DNA of 31,633 bases from Sperchopsis tessellata (lineage: Eukaryota; Arthropoda; Insecta; Coleoptera; Hydrophilidae): assembly GCA_033557685.1 (NCBI GenBank), contig JAWQRN010000309.1:1-31633 (forward strand), in the 5' to 3' direction. Each line of letters begins with the position of its first letter. The stretch's first letter is position 1. Positions 1 through 11,499 of the stretch are shown piece by piece. The notes under the pieces were generated by a model, which did not search any database, was not told the origin of the DNA, and saw only the letters and a program-made list of their open reading frames with translations. The translations under genes and the position numbers were made by a program.

Positions 1-274
1 TTTTACTATAAATTCTCTCTGATACTTTGAGATGGTACTTCTTTACGCTACAAGATAGCGGCATTTAGCGTTTAACGTCATAAACTTGCATATTTATTGT
101 TCTATGTATATATATATATATATATATATAATTTTTATTTGCAAGACTTCAGGAACTTATATCTGATAACATCAGAAAAATTACAATACAAGTAATCAAT
201 GCTAAACCAATATAAAATTAATTTGCCAAAATACTTCTTAAAGTAAAGAATTATAAATATGATAAACATCTTAC
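1..274 (-). other. Start of a Phlpp intron
   Basis: AT-rich sequence downstream of the GTAAGA donor at 274. It contains a (TA)n run at 107-130 and no coding signal. The next Phlpp exon should lie beyond the left edge of the window. Confidence 0.7.
107..130. repeat. (TA)12 microsatellite
   Basis: An uninterrupted TA dinucleotide run of 24 bp inside a Phlpp intron. It is likely to vary in length between individuals. Confidence 0.9.
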
Positions 275-1647
275 CATGAGTTGGGTTTGAGGATTTGTTC
301 TGATTTGCTTCCGCAGCTTATTAGGAAGTATCCTGACCGGTCCAGCAGTCCTTCCCAAAACCACTTTCACGTCTCCAACACTAGCAATCTTCATTACATA
401 TTTCTTAACACCTCCACAAAAGGAGTACTCCGCAGGAATTTTCGACTTTAAAATGTGCACAATAACAGCGTTCAATCCATATTTCTGACCTTTATCTTTC
501 AATTCTCGATGAGCTGATAGTAAAGTATATTTCATGTAGTCTGAAGCTGTTTCTTTGACAGTTCTTTCCTCCAACAAAATCCTTGGTACCACTTTATCAA
601 TTTGCATAGGCATATCACTGTTATTCTCACCATCAAATATACCGAATAAAGCTTCTGTATTACAAAATGCAGGTAACCTTATTTGAGAAATATAAAGCCT
701 CTGCTTTGACCCAGAAGTCTCTGAAAATCCAACACTCCAACAAGATTCCGTGAGATCATTCTCACAAAACGGTGAAGGTGTTAATGGCAAACTTGTTCTG
801 TTCTTCCCCGAAACGTCTACTAAACTCATAGGCCTTTGAGTTCTGTACGTATGGAATTGCTGAGAGTCTACATGTAGTTTCATATTGCATGATAAATCCA
901 GAAATTTTAAATTTGGTGGTATTAAAGCAGTCAAATCTATCCTATCAAGTTGGTTATGGGCTAAATCAAGAACTCTTAGAGAGAAAAGATTTGATAATTT
1001 TGGAATACTTTGTAAAAGATTAGAATGCACCCTTAATACTGTTAGATGTTTCAACGAGCCCACATTTTCTGGAAGTTTAAGTAACTTATTGCCAGAGAAA
1101 ACAATTTCTTCAATTTCCAGCCAATATAACGAACAGTTTTCTGGTATACTCGTGAAATTGTTATAAGCAGCATGTACAATTTTTAAGTTCTTTAGATAAG
1201 GTGATAATTTTTCCAAAGATTGATCCGATAGGCAGTTCGCAGTCAAAAATAATTTCTCTAAACTTAACGTTTCATCAGGTCGTGGTAAATCACAAAGTCT
1301 ATTATTGGATACATTTAGGACTTTAATATTATATACGCATTTAAAGAAGTTTTCTGGTAACATTGAAAGACTGTTGTTTTGTAAGAACATCTCTTGGATA
1401 GGTAATTTTCTTTGGATTACTGGCAAATGCTGCAGTTCGTTGTAGGCCAGTTGTAGGGTATGCAAAAATGGCATTTCGTTGCAAAATATATGATCAGGAA
1501 GGGTTTTTATGTTGTTGTTGCTTGCAAATAATGATCTAAGTTCGTGACATCCTGCAAGCCAGTCTGGAAGGCTTTCCAATTCGTTGTAAGAAACATCCAT
1601 ATGTTTTAGTCCTAGCGGTGGAATAGTTGCAGACAGATATTGAAGTC
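275..1647 (-). CDS. Phlpp: PHLPP exon: C-terminal leucine-rich repeats and start of PP2C domain
   Basis: This 1373-nt exon enters in phase 1 after the acceptor TTATGCTTCCAG and leaves in phase 0 at the donor GTAAGA (274). The first ~265 residues carry about 11 leucine-rich repeats, such as LKHMDVSYNELESLP, IKVLNVSNNRLCDLP and LRVLDLAHNQLDRI. A ~35-residue linker follows, then a PP2C domain: a WSVGFSETSG strand, the LFGIFDGENN metal-site segment, a GQKYG turn and the ASVGDVKVVL strand. Canonical PP2Cs have DGHGG at the metal site; a DG followed by charged residues is the usual PHLPP variant. The exon stops about halfway through the phosphatase domain, and the remaining exons lie beyond the left edge. 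An ATG near 1657 falls inside the intron just before the acceptor and is not a real start. Confidence 0.9.
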
Positions 1648-2142
1648 CTGGAAGCATAATAACGATTTATTTACAAATATGGTGCACAAAAGTATTTACT
1701 AAATTTCAAACACGTAATATAAATTGTATATTGGCAAGAGAGTTTATTATATCAGTTAAGTAGATACATATGTTACAAACATTTGATTTTGAAATCAACT
1801 CCTCACCCTAGTTATTGAAATGTGTACACCCTAGCTTTGAAATCACAAATGGTATACCCTACCTTTTGATACATCATTTCAAAGTCTTATTTTTCAGAAA
1901 TTTATTTTGTTGAATGTTCAAATTATGTTCCTTTATCAGGTCTAAAGTAGGCGTGATTTTGTGCAAAAATATGCCAATTTAAGTAATAAACCACTATCAG
2001 AAATTTAAATTAAAAATCTGTATATTGTGATACATCATTTTAAAGAGCTAACAAATCTTACGTTTCTAATAAAAAATCGGTTTGTGTTTATGAAATTTAA
2101 CTAAAATTAATCATATCAGTAATACTACACTTATGCAGAAAA
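1648..2142. other. AT-rich intronic sequence, nothing recognised
   Basis: Phlpp intron sequence directly upstream of the 1647-275 exon, including its acceptor tract. No ORF, repeat or RNA gene was recognised. Confidence 0.6.
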
Positions 2143-2600
2143 TTATTTAATTAAATGTTCGAAATGTCTTACATTATTTGCTAAATAATAATAGTGTAAA
2201 TTAAAATTCTTGAAGAAATTTACTAAATATTCTCTATGTAATCTGCTGCATTCTTGAGTTATCCCAGCTTTGAGAACACCAATGTCAACTGGCGAAGGTT
2301 CGTAAACTTGCGTTTTTAGAGAATAAGAACGTTTTGTTGAAAATGCAAATTGTTTACATCGAACATCCATGCGTCCTTCTTCGTAGATTTGGTTTTCTAA
2401 CAACCGCTTGAAAAGTAGGTTTATCTCATTGTATAGGAATTCACGATACTGTTACCCAGTAAGGTTTTGTTCTATGTAAATAGGTCGATTATATCATTTT
2501 CTAGAACACCAACCTAAACGTTGATCCTCTCAGAAATCTGAGTGCGATATTCCTTTATGTCATCCCAGTAGCTTCAATTATGTTTATTGTCAAAATCGTT
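2143..2600 (-). pseudogene. Decayed Tc1/mariner-like transposase (C-terminal part)
   Basis: Read on the minus strand, the region gives pieces in the order expected of insect mariner-like DDE transposases: a strand of the form RINVWxGVL (here with a stop in place of W), then IEQNLTG, YREFLYNEINLLF, a LKTQVYE segment and a C-terminal helix ending HFEHLIK. The longest open piece is 86 codons (2403-2143). There is at least one frameshift and two stops. The central segment that should carry QDGAPxH and SPDLxPLDF is missing, so the second and third catalytic Asp residues are absent through internal deletion. No terminal inverted repeats were found. It lies in the 4.8-kb Phlpp intron, in the same orientation as the gene. 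Assignment to the superfamily is firm; the family is open. Confidence 0.72.
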
Positions 2601-3180
2601 CAAGAAAAAGGTCGACTCTTTCGTTAAAGCAAATACTTTTTAACAAAATCATTGGCAATATTTTGAGAAATTAAATTTGTCTACCATAAGTAGCTTTACT
2701 AAATTACTGAGAATTTAATGTTTTAGTGAAAAAACTAAAACATTTTAAGCACTAAACTAACAGAAATATGACTGACTTAGTTATTTTCGAAAAAAAAAAT
2801 GATCTTATTTGATTGTCCTAGTTTAAGATTTAACTGGTAAGAGTTTTACCAAAGCGTTAAATGATATTAACGTGAAATAGATTCATGTAAGATAGTGGAA
2901 TTGTACAATACAAGTGTTGTTTGGTAAACTAGATAGCAGATGTATTGACATTTGTTTTTCAATTTCTCATAATGAGCCTTTCAAGCAACAGTAATTGGAT
3001 AATCATGCACATAAGCAATCCGGAAAGTTGTACCAAGCTCTATTTAAAAATAATACAGTTTAAGGTGACAGAAAAGAATCAATAAACGAGATAATTGAAA
3101 ATATTTTCTAGAGTTGTTGGAGTAAAAGAGTATGCATTAATTTGTATGGATTATTTTCCTGAAAAAACCCTAATCTACCC
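2601..3180. other. Intronic sequence, nothing recognised
   Basis: AT-rich DNA between a transposase remnant and a tandem duplication. No coding or repeat signal was recognised. Confidence 0.55.
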
Positions 3181-3314
3181 ACAACTCAAATATAAAACTC
3201 ACATTCGGATGAAGAGTATTGGTTACATAAAGTAGACTACCGAAAGCTACAACTCAAATATAAAACTCACATTCGGATGAAGAGTATTGGTTACATAAAG
3301 TAGACTACCGAAAG
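3181..3314. repeat. 68-bp perfect tandem duplication, two copies
   Basis: A 68-bp unit beginning ACAACTCAAATATAAAACTC at 3181 is repeated from 3249 and ends at 3314. The copies show no mismatch over the shared length (the second copy lacks the last two bases). The unit contains no ORF. Confidence 0.93.
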
Positions 3315-3409
3315 TAGTAGCTTCTTTATAGGCATACCAGACTTTATAGACTACAAGTAAATGCTACTTATACTGAGTAAGGAACTCCGATTCATGAGAC
3401 CTACTGTTA

Positions 3410-4480
3410 AATAGCAACAAGTTCTGCCTTATACCTCTCGTATGGCGCTAGAACCCAAATTTGGGCCTTGACCTACCTCAGTTTCTGCCTCCATTCTTTC
3501 CTACCCATCACTACTCTACTTCAACTTCTTGTTCTTAACACTCTCCTAGTATCTGCATCCACCACGTCCTCCCATCTCTTTCTTGGTCTTCTCACATGTC
3601 ACTTCCCGTACATTTTGCTGTACAGTATTCTTCCTTCCACCATTCTGATCACGAGTCCTACCCATTGGAGTCTCTGTATCTTTACGTATTCAGATAGGGT
3701 TGGAAGATTCATATACATAAGTCAATATTTGTAGGATAGTCGTCTTATACACTTGAATTTTGGTGTATGTGTCTTGACTTAAATACATGTGACAGTACAA
3801 AATATGCTTTGTTTGCGATAACTGTATATTTATGTTCTTCTGAGTAATGGCTGTTTTTGTCATTTCCTTTTATTTAGACCTACTGTTTTTATGCTATCCT
3901 TAAGTGACATATATATAATCTGCTATTGTCATTGATTGGCTCATATTTATGTCGTCAGCGTATGCAACTAGCTATACTGATTTATTTGTTTTTTTTTTTT
4001 AATTTCCATGAATCATTTTTTCCTCCTATATTTTGATTTAATTAGTCCATGGAAGGTCTTAATCATTTTCGTGCCATCAGGTTTAAAAATTCCAGTGGGG
4101 ATGGCATTAATTCCAGAGTGTTGTTATTTTGTGTACTTTTATTCCTTTCTTACTTTCATGCATGTTGAATTTTGTAGCATTTCAAAATAATACGCTCTTT
4201 ATTTCGTTCAAGTCACTTATGACGTTTCTGCACACATTTTTATGTGGTTAATATACTTGCCTCTATTGCATCAAGTATTTACAGGCATCCTAGGTTTCAT
4301 TTTCTCTAAAATATCTCTCCATCTCTAGCACCTGGTCATTCTCGTATTTTCCTTACTTTTGTCTGTACAGTTTATCTGACTTCCGACGTGTTTCTTTAAA
4401 ACCTTCTTTTTTTAGAGTTTGTTTTGCCATATATTTCTTATATTCTTGCTTTATAGTGACATTAAATCAAACCATTATAC
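3410..4480 (-). pseudogene. Non-LTR retrotransposon (LINE) reverse transcriptase remnant
   Basis: Minus-strand pieces follow the order of a LINE ORF2. Near 4480-4280 is a basic linker (QEYKKYMAKQ). Near 4110-4010 is GINAIPTGIFKPDGTK followed by a helix like HxLIxK, matching the start of the reverse transcriptase domain. At about 3985-3940 is an intact catalytic box, LVAYADDIN. At 3710-3420 is the C-terminal tail, with LQWVGLVIRMVEGR, RRPRKRWEDVV and a final WRxxxxxxKAQ segment. The palm region between the IP motif and the YADD box is deleted, and stops occur in the tail. The element is inactive. The tail motif WxGxVxRM is shared by several LINE clades, so the clade is uncertain. Confidence 0.72.
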
Positions 4481-4849
4481 CTGAACAGGAGGTTACCAAT
4501 AAAATGTCAGTTCCATTTCGAAGTGAAAAGATTACTGAAATCACAGAGTGCAAAGCTTAACAGTTTTTAATCAATTTTACTAAACTTTCCTTCTTTAAGT
4601 TATATGGAAGTTGTATAGAACCGTTTACATTAATACAGCAAACCATTTTCAAGTAGTCCATGAGAATGGTAAGAATATTTTCCGCAATGGGAAAACTCGC
4701 GACATTTTTTGCTGTGAACAAACATTAGGTAAATCCCAAAATTACCAATCGTACATTAAACAATATATCTCTTACTATGAATATAAGTTAATGAAAGCAA
4801 TTGTGGATAGCAGCGTATTGGTAGGTTATATAGGGTAACTATACCAAAT

Positions 4850-5755
4850 GGAGATTCTGTCAGTTTTTTTGGACTGGAGGTAAACGCGAAGCTGATGTGG
4901 AATTTAGGTATCAGAAGTGTGCGAGGTGTATTGACTTCACAGTTATTATGCGCTGTTTAAGATTGAGGTCTGCGTTTTGTTTAGATGTAAAAGTATTAAG
5001 GGCGTATTACTTTGGCTTCGTGCATTCACATCTTATCTAAGGCATCTTAAATTAGAGACATTCAGCTGAAACATCTGACTTGTTTGTTTAGCAGAATGAG
5101 GCAATCCAGAATATATTAGGACTTCCATCCAGGCATTCGTGTAGGGATACTTTTAGATGGTATGTATCATGTACGAGAATAAGCATTGCGAAGAGTTTGC
5201 GACGCGGCCTGAAGTACTTGTTAGATATGAAACGGGGAATTGAAATGATCTGATTGTGACATTTGAAAGATTAAAGAATACTCAAAACTGTCCTCGTATA
5301 ATGATGATTAAGTTATATAATCATCATCCTGATTACATTAAGAAACTAACATCTCCAGTGAAATTTGCTAATGAATTTAGAAGCTATATGGAACTTCATT
5401 GCTTTTATTCTATAGAGGAGTATTTTCCGGCGTAATAGTAATATAATGATACATTTGACACAAATACTTTGTTGTATTTCAGTATTCATTTTATGTACAC
5501 TTATAGTTGTTTAAACGTTATGCATAAGGCAGAAAAATGATTTTGATGAATTATGAATTAGGTTAGTTTGATTTTGTAGGGTGTTTTTTTTTTCGTTTGG
5601 TCGTTGTGGTGTTTTGTTCTGTGCTTTGCATGTTGATTCTTTGAATTTTACTGTGGATCTGCAACTGCCGTTTGTTTAAAATGAAGCTAGCCATATTTTG
5701 TAAGATCTTATGACAATAAAGTTTATTGTTATTATTATTATTTTTATTATTAAAG
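4850..5755 (+). mobile_element. 3' part of a jockey-like LINE with intact-looking 3' end
   Basis: The plus strand starts with a piece resembling the F-L-G-L strand of jockey reverse transcriptases (FFGLEVNAKLMW, ~4868). It continues through AYYFGFVHSHL (~5010) and AIQNILGLPSRHSCRDTF (~5100-5155), the usual jockey C-terminal tail. Stops and frameshifts break the reading. From about 5430 the sequence is an untranslated region ending with the poly-A signal AATAAA at ~5716 and a TTATTATTATTATT-type tail up to ~5755, which is a typical LINE 3' terminus. The 5' part is truncated. An open stretch just upstream (4611-4838, 75 codons) may be part of the same element but was not recognised. Confidence 0.7.
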
Positions 5756-6444
5756 CTAACCTGATAACCTTACATGAAAGAAAATTTATACCGAAAGTAA
5801 ATAATATTGAATTAACTTTGTTTGAACATTATCTATTTAATATGTTCAAAAAAACTAATCATTTAATAAATAGACTTGGAAATATTTGAAACTATAAAAA
5901 ATTGATATTGAGATGAGTAAAAAAGTGATCAACTGATTATTTGGAAAATTAATTTTATGTAATGTAACGGAAACAAAAATATAATAATGGATACAGAATG
6001 TCATATGGAGTATAAATATTAAATGATAGAGACGAGATGAAACTAAAATCTCAAGCATCTATTTTTTAACAAGTAAAAGATAAGTTGTTTTATTTAAATA
6101 TTTGTTTAATAAAATTATAATGTTTCAAATTATCAGTTCTAAAAATTCCGTAATACGTGTTTTCTGTCAATACAAGTTATTCTAAAACACACGTAGCAGA
6201 AAAATATAACAAAAGTGTTAAAAATAATTCTGCATTACCTCATAAATAATTAAAAAATTATGCAATTTTGGAAATATATTCGAGACAATTCACATCAATC
6301 TTTTAAATATTTAGCTCGTTCACTTCCACAAACTATTTTTTTACAACTACTTTCTGTAATGAAATAAGACTATTAAGTGTACATCATTACGATTTTTATC
6401 CACTTTGAAATAACATTTAAAAACTCAATAAATATAATACTCAC
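5756..6444. other. AT-rich intronic sequence, nothing recognised
   Basis: Phlpp intron sequence between the LINE 3' end and the donor of the 6598-6445 exon. Short ORFs here are AT-rich and match nothing known to me. Confidence 0.6.
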
Positions 6445-6598
6445 TATTATTGCCAGCAATTAAGGATGTTAAATTTTTCCCATATAGGACCAGATGCGTG
6501 ATACAATTTCTTGAGCACTGTAATAATTGCAGCTGTTCTACGGCACTTAAGTCTAAGCTTTCGATACTATTCTCACTTACATCCAGTTCCGTCAAATT
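6445..6598 (-). CDS. Phlpp: PHLPP exon: leucine-rich repeats
   Basis: This 154-nt exon enters in phase 0 after the acceptor TGTTTCCAG and leaves in phase 1 at the donor GTGAGTATT (6444). The translation contains LTELDVSENSIESLDLS, LQLLQCSRNCITHL and LTSLIAGNN. These are the shortened, roughly 20-residue repeats that PHLPP proteins carry in the middle of the array, where an LxCxRN-type repeat replaces the LP-rich form (family knowledge). The split codon A|GA gives Arg, so the repeat reads across the splice as GNN-R-LQYL. Phase, motif and spacing all agree, so the exon is well supported even though it is short. Confidence 0.85.
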
Positions 6599-6815
6599 CT
6601 GGAAACATTAAATTATAAACATAATTTATCAATTAAAAATCATTACTATATAGCGAATAAGGATAATGATATGTGCATAAAACTATTTATAAAATAGGAA
6701 CTAAATAAAAATTAATATCATGAATAGAAACAAACAAAGACAACAGTGTAAATAAGAATAAATATGTGATTTTTTTAGCTAATAGAAATAATACGTAATT
6801 GAAAAAAACACTTAC

Positions 6816-6920
6816 ACCATAGTTTCCTAATATTATACTTCCTTTTAGGCGATTGCCTCTCAAATTTAAATTGGTAAGTATGTTAGTTTTTGACGAATTA
6901 TCCGGCTTTATATCACTTTC
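6816..6920 (-). CDS. Phlpp: PHLPP exon: short leucine-rich-repeat exon
   Basis: This exon of 105 nt (35 codons, phase 0 on both sides) is too short for simple ORF calling. The acceptor is TTTGTTTTAG and the donor is GTAAGTG at 6815. The first dozen residues (ESDIKPDNSSKT) are polar and look like a loop; then comes the repeat ILTNLNLRGNRLKGS. The join to the preceding exon gives LVLS-ESDI, and the join to the next gives GNYG-NLTELDVSEN, continuing the repeat rhythm. It is separated from the following exon by only 217 bp of intron, unlike the other, multi-kilobase introns. Confidence 0.83.
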
Positions 6921-7879
6921 CTAAAACAAATAAGACAAATGATAGAAGAAACAAAACAATACAACTAGTTAAAAAAGTTGCCCAGAAACCATAAACTAAA
7001 TAACAGTACTTTTGTAACAGATTGATAAAACAAGTACAACTAGATTTTACGGCTTGCGGAGTAGAAAATTTATCAAAATCTTCAGTAAGCACACGATTAT
7101 GCAAAATATACCAATAGAATAACTGTAGCTGGCCTTTAAATAGTAATAAGAAAATAAAAAACGTTAGGTTTTAAATGGCAATGGTTTATAGAACGCTGCA
7201 CATAATAATCCGTTATCTAATCATTATCACAGAAATGATGGAGTGATAAATATAAATTACCCTACACTTAATTTTCTTAGATAAATAACATCCTGTATAT
7301 GTAGTGTTTAAGCCCAACCTTAGATCTAGGTACCTGCCAGCCCATTTTAGGTTCGCTCACCCCCTACCTGCATCGCCGAACGGTATCAGTGTCCTTTCAG
7401 GCAATCTTGTCTGGTATTTCAAACAGTAAACATATGAAAATTAGTCTTAAAATAAATCCACTCGACTCAAGAATTAGTTTCATTTTTTCTTACTTCAAAA
7501 AGTGGGATGATCTCGAGTATAAGTTGTGACTAAATCAAAGCAATAATTTGCATATATGGTTTAAATGTTTATTAGTCAGCCAAAATATTTAAATTAAACA
7601 ATGGGCGATCTGAATAAGAATTTTTTGACTCCGTGACCGTACGTGGGGTACAGCTAATTACTAATAAGGCAGTGCTGATGACATCTTAATGACAGAAACA
7701 CGTGTCCACTGCAATTTAGCTTGTTTCCCTTAATTTTGCGATACGTAGTTCAGTTCTGTATTAAATATATATTGACTTGGTCGGTTTACTCGATATTTGA
7801 TTTATCATATATAAAATAACACAATGGGCGATATACCTAAACAAAGACTTGAACCACTAACATCTTTTATAAAAAACGG
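6921..7879. other. Intronic sequence with a small GC-richer patch
   Basis: The 3' end of the 12.4-kb Phlpp intron, with a TTTTAG acceptor at its left edge. A GC-richer patch at ~7305-7410 has no recognisable coding signal. The string CAATGGGCGAT occurs twice, near 7600 and 7823, which may be a trace of an old repeat. Nothing else was recognised. Confidence 0.5.
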
Positions 7880-9420
7880 TGTCGACTAAATAGGCCCTCT
7901 TTTAATTAAGGAAGGAAGTGGTCACGAAAAATCTAGGAACGTCACATCTTATATCACCCTTTTTATTTGTTTCGTAAAAATGCATCTAGAATTGGCAGGA
8001 AATTCTTCATTAAGCTACTCTACGTCATTTCTCTTCACGAAAAATCACGGATATTCTGGACCAATCTCTGTGCTACATCTGAGGAGGTCTGTAGCATTAC
8101 TGTTTCACAGAAGAACTCCAACAGCGTAGGGTATAATGAAGTTCCCAAAATTATGATTGTATGTAATACATGTTTCATTAGACCAATTTAAAAAAAGAGA
8201 GGTAAATTGATAATTACCGGCCAATCGTTCAACTGCCGGCAATTTCAAAAATAATTCAATTGATAATTTTGAGGATTATTTATAAATTTGTCGATAAAGG
8301 TGGTATTTGTAGCTCAGAATGTCTATATGAGAGACAAACATACAGATATGAGACTGTATCAGCTGTTAAGTAAGGTAATAAATGGAATCAATAACTCATA
8401 CCTTATCTCCGAGTTGTTCTTTTTAATTTAACAAAAGCCTTTGTTCTCATGAAACACCGTTTTTTGTTTGAAAAGCTTGAATATGTTGGAGTTAGAGGCG
8501 TAGAGCTGGGCCTTCTGCTGCTTAATTTATATGCCAGAAAGTAAATGACATCAGCTGTGTGCAATGGATGGCATTTTTTCTCCACATAGTAGAAATATGT
8601 GTGCCACAAGGCTCGATCTTAGAGTCCCTCATTTATATATTTTTAGGATATTCTCCATACAAGTATCATTTTTATGCAGACAATTAATTAGCAATTTGTG
8701 GAGGGGGTAAATAGAATGAACTAATAGAAAACCTATATCCCGTCACTGTTCGAATGCTTTGAAAACAACAACTTTTACACTAAATGTTGGCAAACAGAAT
8801 CGCTGTGGTACCCGCTGAGCAATAATTTTAACAACGAACGAATTTTGAAGGGAACGACCATAACATCAACACGGATTTCTCGGTATAAGATTCGACAGTA
8901 ATCTGAATCAGAAGTAGTAGACTTACTATCTGGCTCCTCATTCGTATCAGTCGTTTATCATTTGTAATTCTTGCTTTCCGTCGTAGGGTAGGCCCGGAAG
9001 CCAGCATAATAGACTATTATGGAAATGTGTACTCCGTTTTGAAATATGCAGTAGTGTTTAGGGGAGGTTCGTTTAAAGCGTGATGAAATTTTTCGCTTCA
9101 TAAATGGTGTGTTCGATCAATGTTCAATTACCGAAGAACTATATTCTGCAAACTTTTCTCTGTTCAAAATAGTATACTTACCCTTGCGTGTATGTATATA
9201 TGAGACATTTTTTAGGACCTCGAAAGACATCATAGACACTATTATTATCATATGTCTGTTAGCTTGAGGAAATCTATGTTATATTGTTTTTATTTTGACC
9301 ATGTGGTGTAATATTTGTTATAATAATGTTTTGCATTGACTCTACATTGTATTGATAAATTTAAGCATATAACGTTTATTTATTTGTTTTTTGTAAACGT
9401 ATTCACCATCTGGACGAAAA
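7880..9420 (+). mobile_element. Jockey-like LINE, degenerate reverse transcriptase
   Basis: The plus strand keeps the ordered landmarks of a jockey-clade reverse transcriptase in several frames: NYRPIVQLPAISKI (~8212), a KAF...FEKLEYVGVRGVELGLL segment (~8430-8520), the box ICVPQGSILESL (VPQGS at 8601-8615), a FYADN remnant of the catalytic YADD box (~8672), and the C-terminal piece RRRVGPEASIIDYYGNVYS (~8980-9030). Stops and frameshifts occur every 30-60 codons, and the YADD box has lost its second Asp. Sequence before ~8200 contains an EGSGHEKSRN piece that may belong to the same domain. The 3' limit near 9420 is approximate. Confidence 0.72.
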
Positions 9421-11499
9421 GTCACTAATAAGATGAAGGCATTTTAATAGTGCAATTGAAACCAAAAGATTGCTGACGTCAAGGGGACCTTCAAAAGATT
9501 TTAATCGACCATAAGGTTAGTTAAAATAAGCTATGTAGTAGAATTTTTAATACTGAAAGTAGAAGTGAAGTTAGGGATATAATAGTCACTGCAAAGCTAT
9601 GTATATAATATACTGGATTCAATGGACCAATCTTCCTTTTGTAATTTTTGAAAGCCGTATAACTCAAAAAATCATACCCGTTTATCTAGCTATTATTGTA
9701 CGAAAAAAATACTACCTATTGCCATTGCTAAATAGGAAAGGTATCAAATAGACCTTTAAGCAAAATCCCAACTTGAGTTTGTTTAAAATAAGTTTACAAA
9801 ACACCTTACACCTTCTTCTAACAAGAAGGTCACAAGCTCTAGTCATATATTTCAATGATGAAATCACGTCAATCAATCAGCATTTATGAGGAAAAAAGAC
9901 TTCAAGGGATTGCTGCAGCCATACCTTTAGTAACCATGATTCAGAATTTACTAATGAAATAACCCTGTCAATTATAAATGTATCTGTTAAGCTAAAATTG
10001 AAATTAGAAGTAAATAAAAATTTAAGATCATGTTCCATTACAGACACAACATAAGTAAGATACATTTTAAATTAATTGATAAATCTAGGATGAAAATTGT
10101 GATCAACAGTGGCCTGTATATAAAAAGTAGGGTTAGTATTATGGCTAAAACTAAAATATTTGTGGTGCTTAAAATATAGAGAGAAAATTGGGAAATTGAA
10201 GCGATGGTGAATTTGAGTAGCTAAAGGTGCATAGCAAAAAGAAGAAAATGGAAAGAGTCGTCCCTAGATCTTTGATTTGGAAAGTTATCTTAGGTAAGGC
10301 AAGTGTTCGTACAAGTAACATAATAGGTTTGTTCACATTGCTTTCATTTCTCGGTTGTGTCTGTGTGTTCTCATTTAGCTGAAAAAGAAAATTATACATT
10401 AAATCCACTGCCATTCTCGTTGCAAACCCTTGAAAGCGTACCTCTTACGTGTACTTAATGGTTTAAAAAAATTAAATGGTGTTCTTTTTGTAAGTGACAA
10501 GTACATACCTAGTGATAACCTTTATAACAGAACGAACACAAATAACTTTTCATTTTGATAGTTGGTACTTGATTTTTATAGCAATGTTAAATCCCCAAAT
10601 CATTATTTCAAATTTCACGAGAAATTTGAATAACATTTTGAAATTACAACTTGTCTTCAACGTACCTATGACTGTTAGAAGCTTATATTGAACTCTATTT
10701 AAAAGTTTACAGTAAGTATATACAACTAGTCTTAACATCCAGTATTGGAGCACACAAACATTATCGAGTAATTTTTAAAAAGGTTAAGAGTAAGAAAAAT
10801 ATGAGATGACGAGCAAATGTAACAAAAGATAATTATTTAAAGTAAAGTTTACCTTCACGAAAAGATTTTTGTACGTGTAAAACTTGTAATGAAATGAAAT
10901 CATCTTACTACACATCTTTAATTATGGTTTTGTGAAACAAAATACACCATCTCTTAATGAGAGATACACACCACTGATATTGTGTTTACAACTACCTGTT
11001 AAACATATTAAAAGTTAAATCCTTCTTTTTTTGCCATTTAAACATGTCTTCTTCATTGATTTAAATTTGCGTATAGTTATTCCAGTTTCATTGATGTTTC
11101 TATAAGCCTTGATGTAATTAATAAAACATTAATAGTCATCAACTTAAAACTTTACATGAATGTATATATGCATTTTATTATAATTTATATTATTTATAAT
11201 TAATCATTAACATGAAAACCCAATTGAAAATTATATACAACTATTAATAATGGATAATTTATATCAAATACAAATAATGCATTACCTAAAAAGCAAGATA
11301 AGTATGTTAAGAAATTTTTAAAAATGTACTTTCTTAATCCAACTCATTCCACTTGCAAAAGCAAATAGCAGGTATTTCAATGCCATGCGTCGGCATCGGA
11401 AAACAGTAAATGAGCAAAAATAAAGTAGAAAAATTACTACCGAAGAAATCATCGATATACAGGCTATGTTGAAAGCGATGATCAAATTTTTCGAAGAGA
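9421..11499. other. AT-rich intronic sequence, nothing recognised
   Basis: About 2 kb of the long Phlpp intron. Minus-strand ORFs of 62 and 81 codons (10065-9877, 10414-10169) and overlapping ones near 10500-10750 show no motif or family resemblance that I can see and are probably chance. Confidence 0.5.

Noticed and set aside
885..1166. 93-codon plus-strand ORF
   Set aside because: It is the antisense shadow of the Phlpp leucine-rich-repeat exon.
3468..3734. 88-codon plus-strand ORF, Ser/Leu-rich
   Set aside because: It is antisense to the LINE C-terminal tail on the minus strand.
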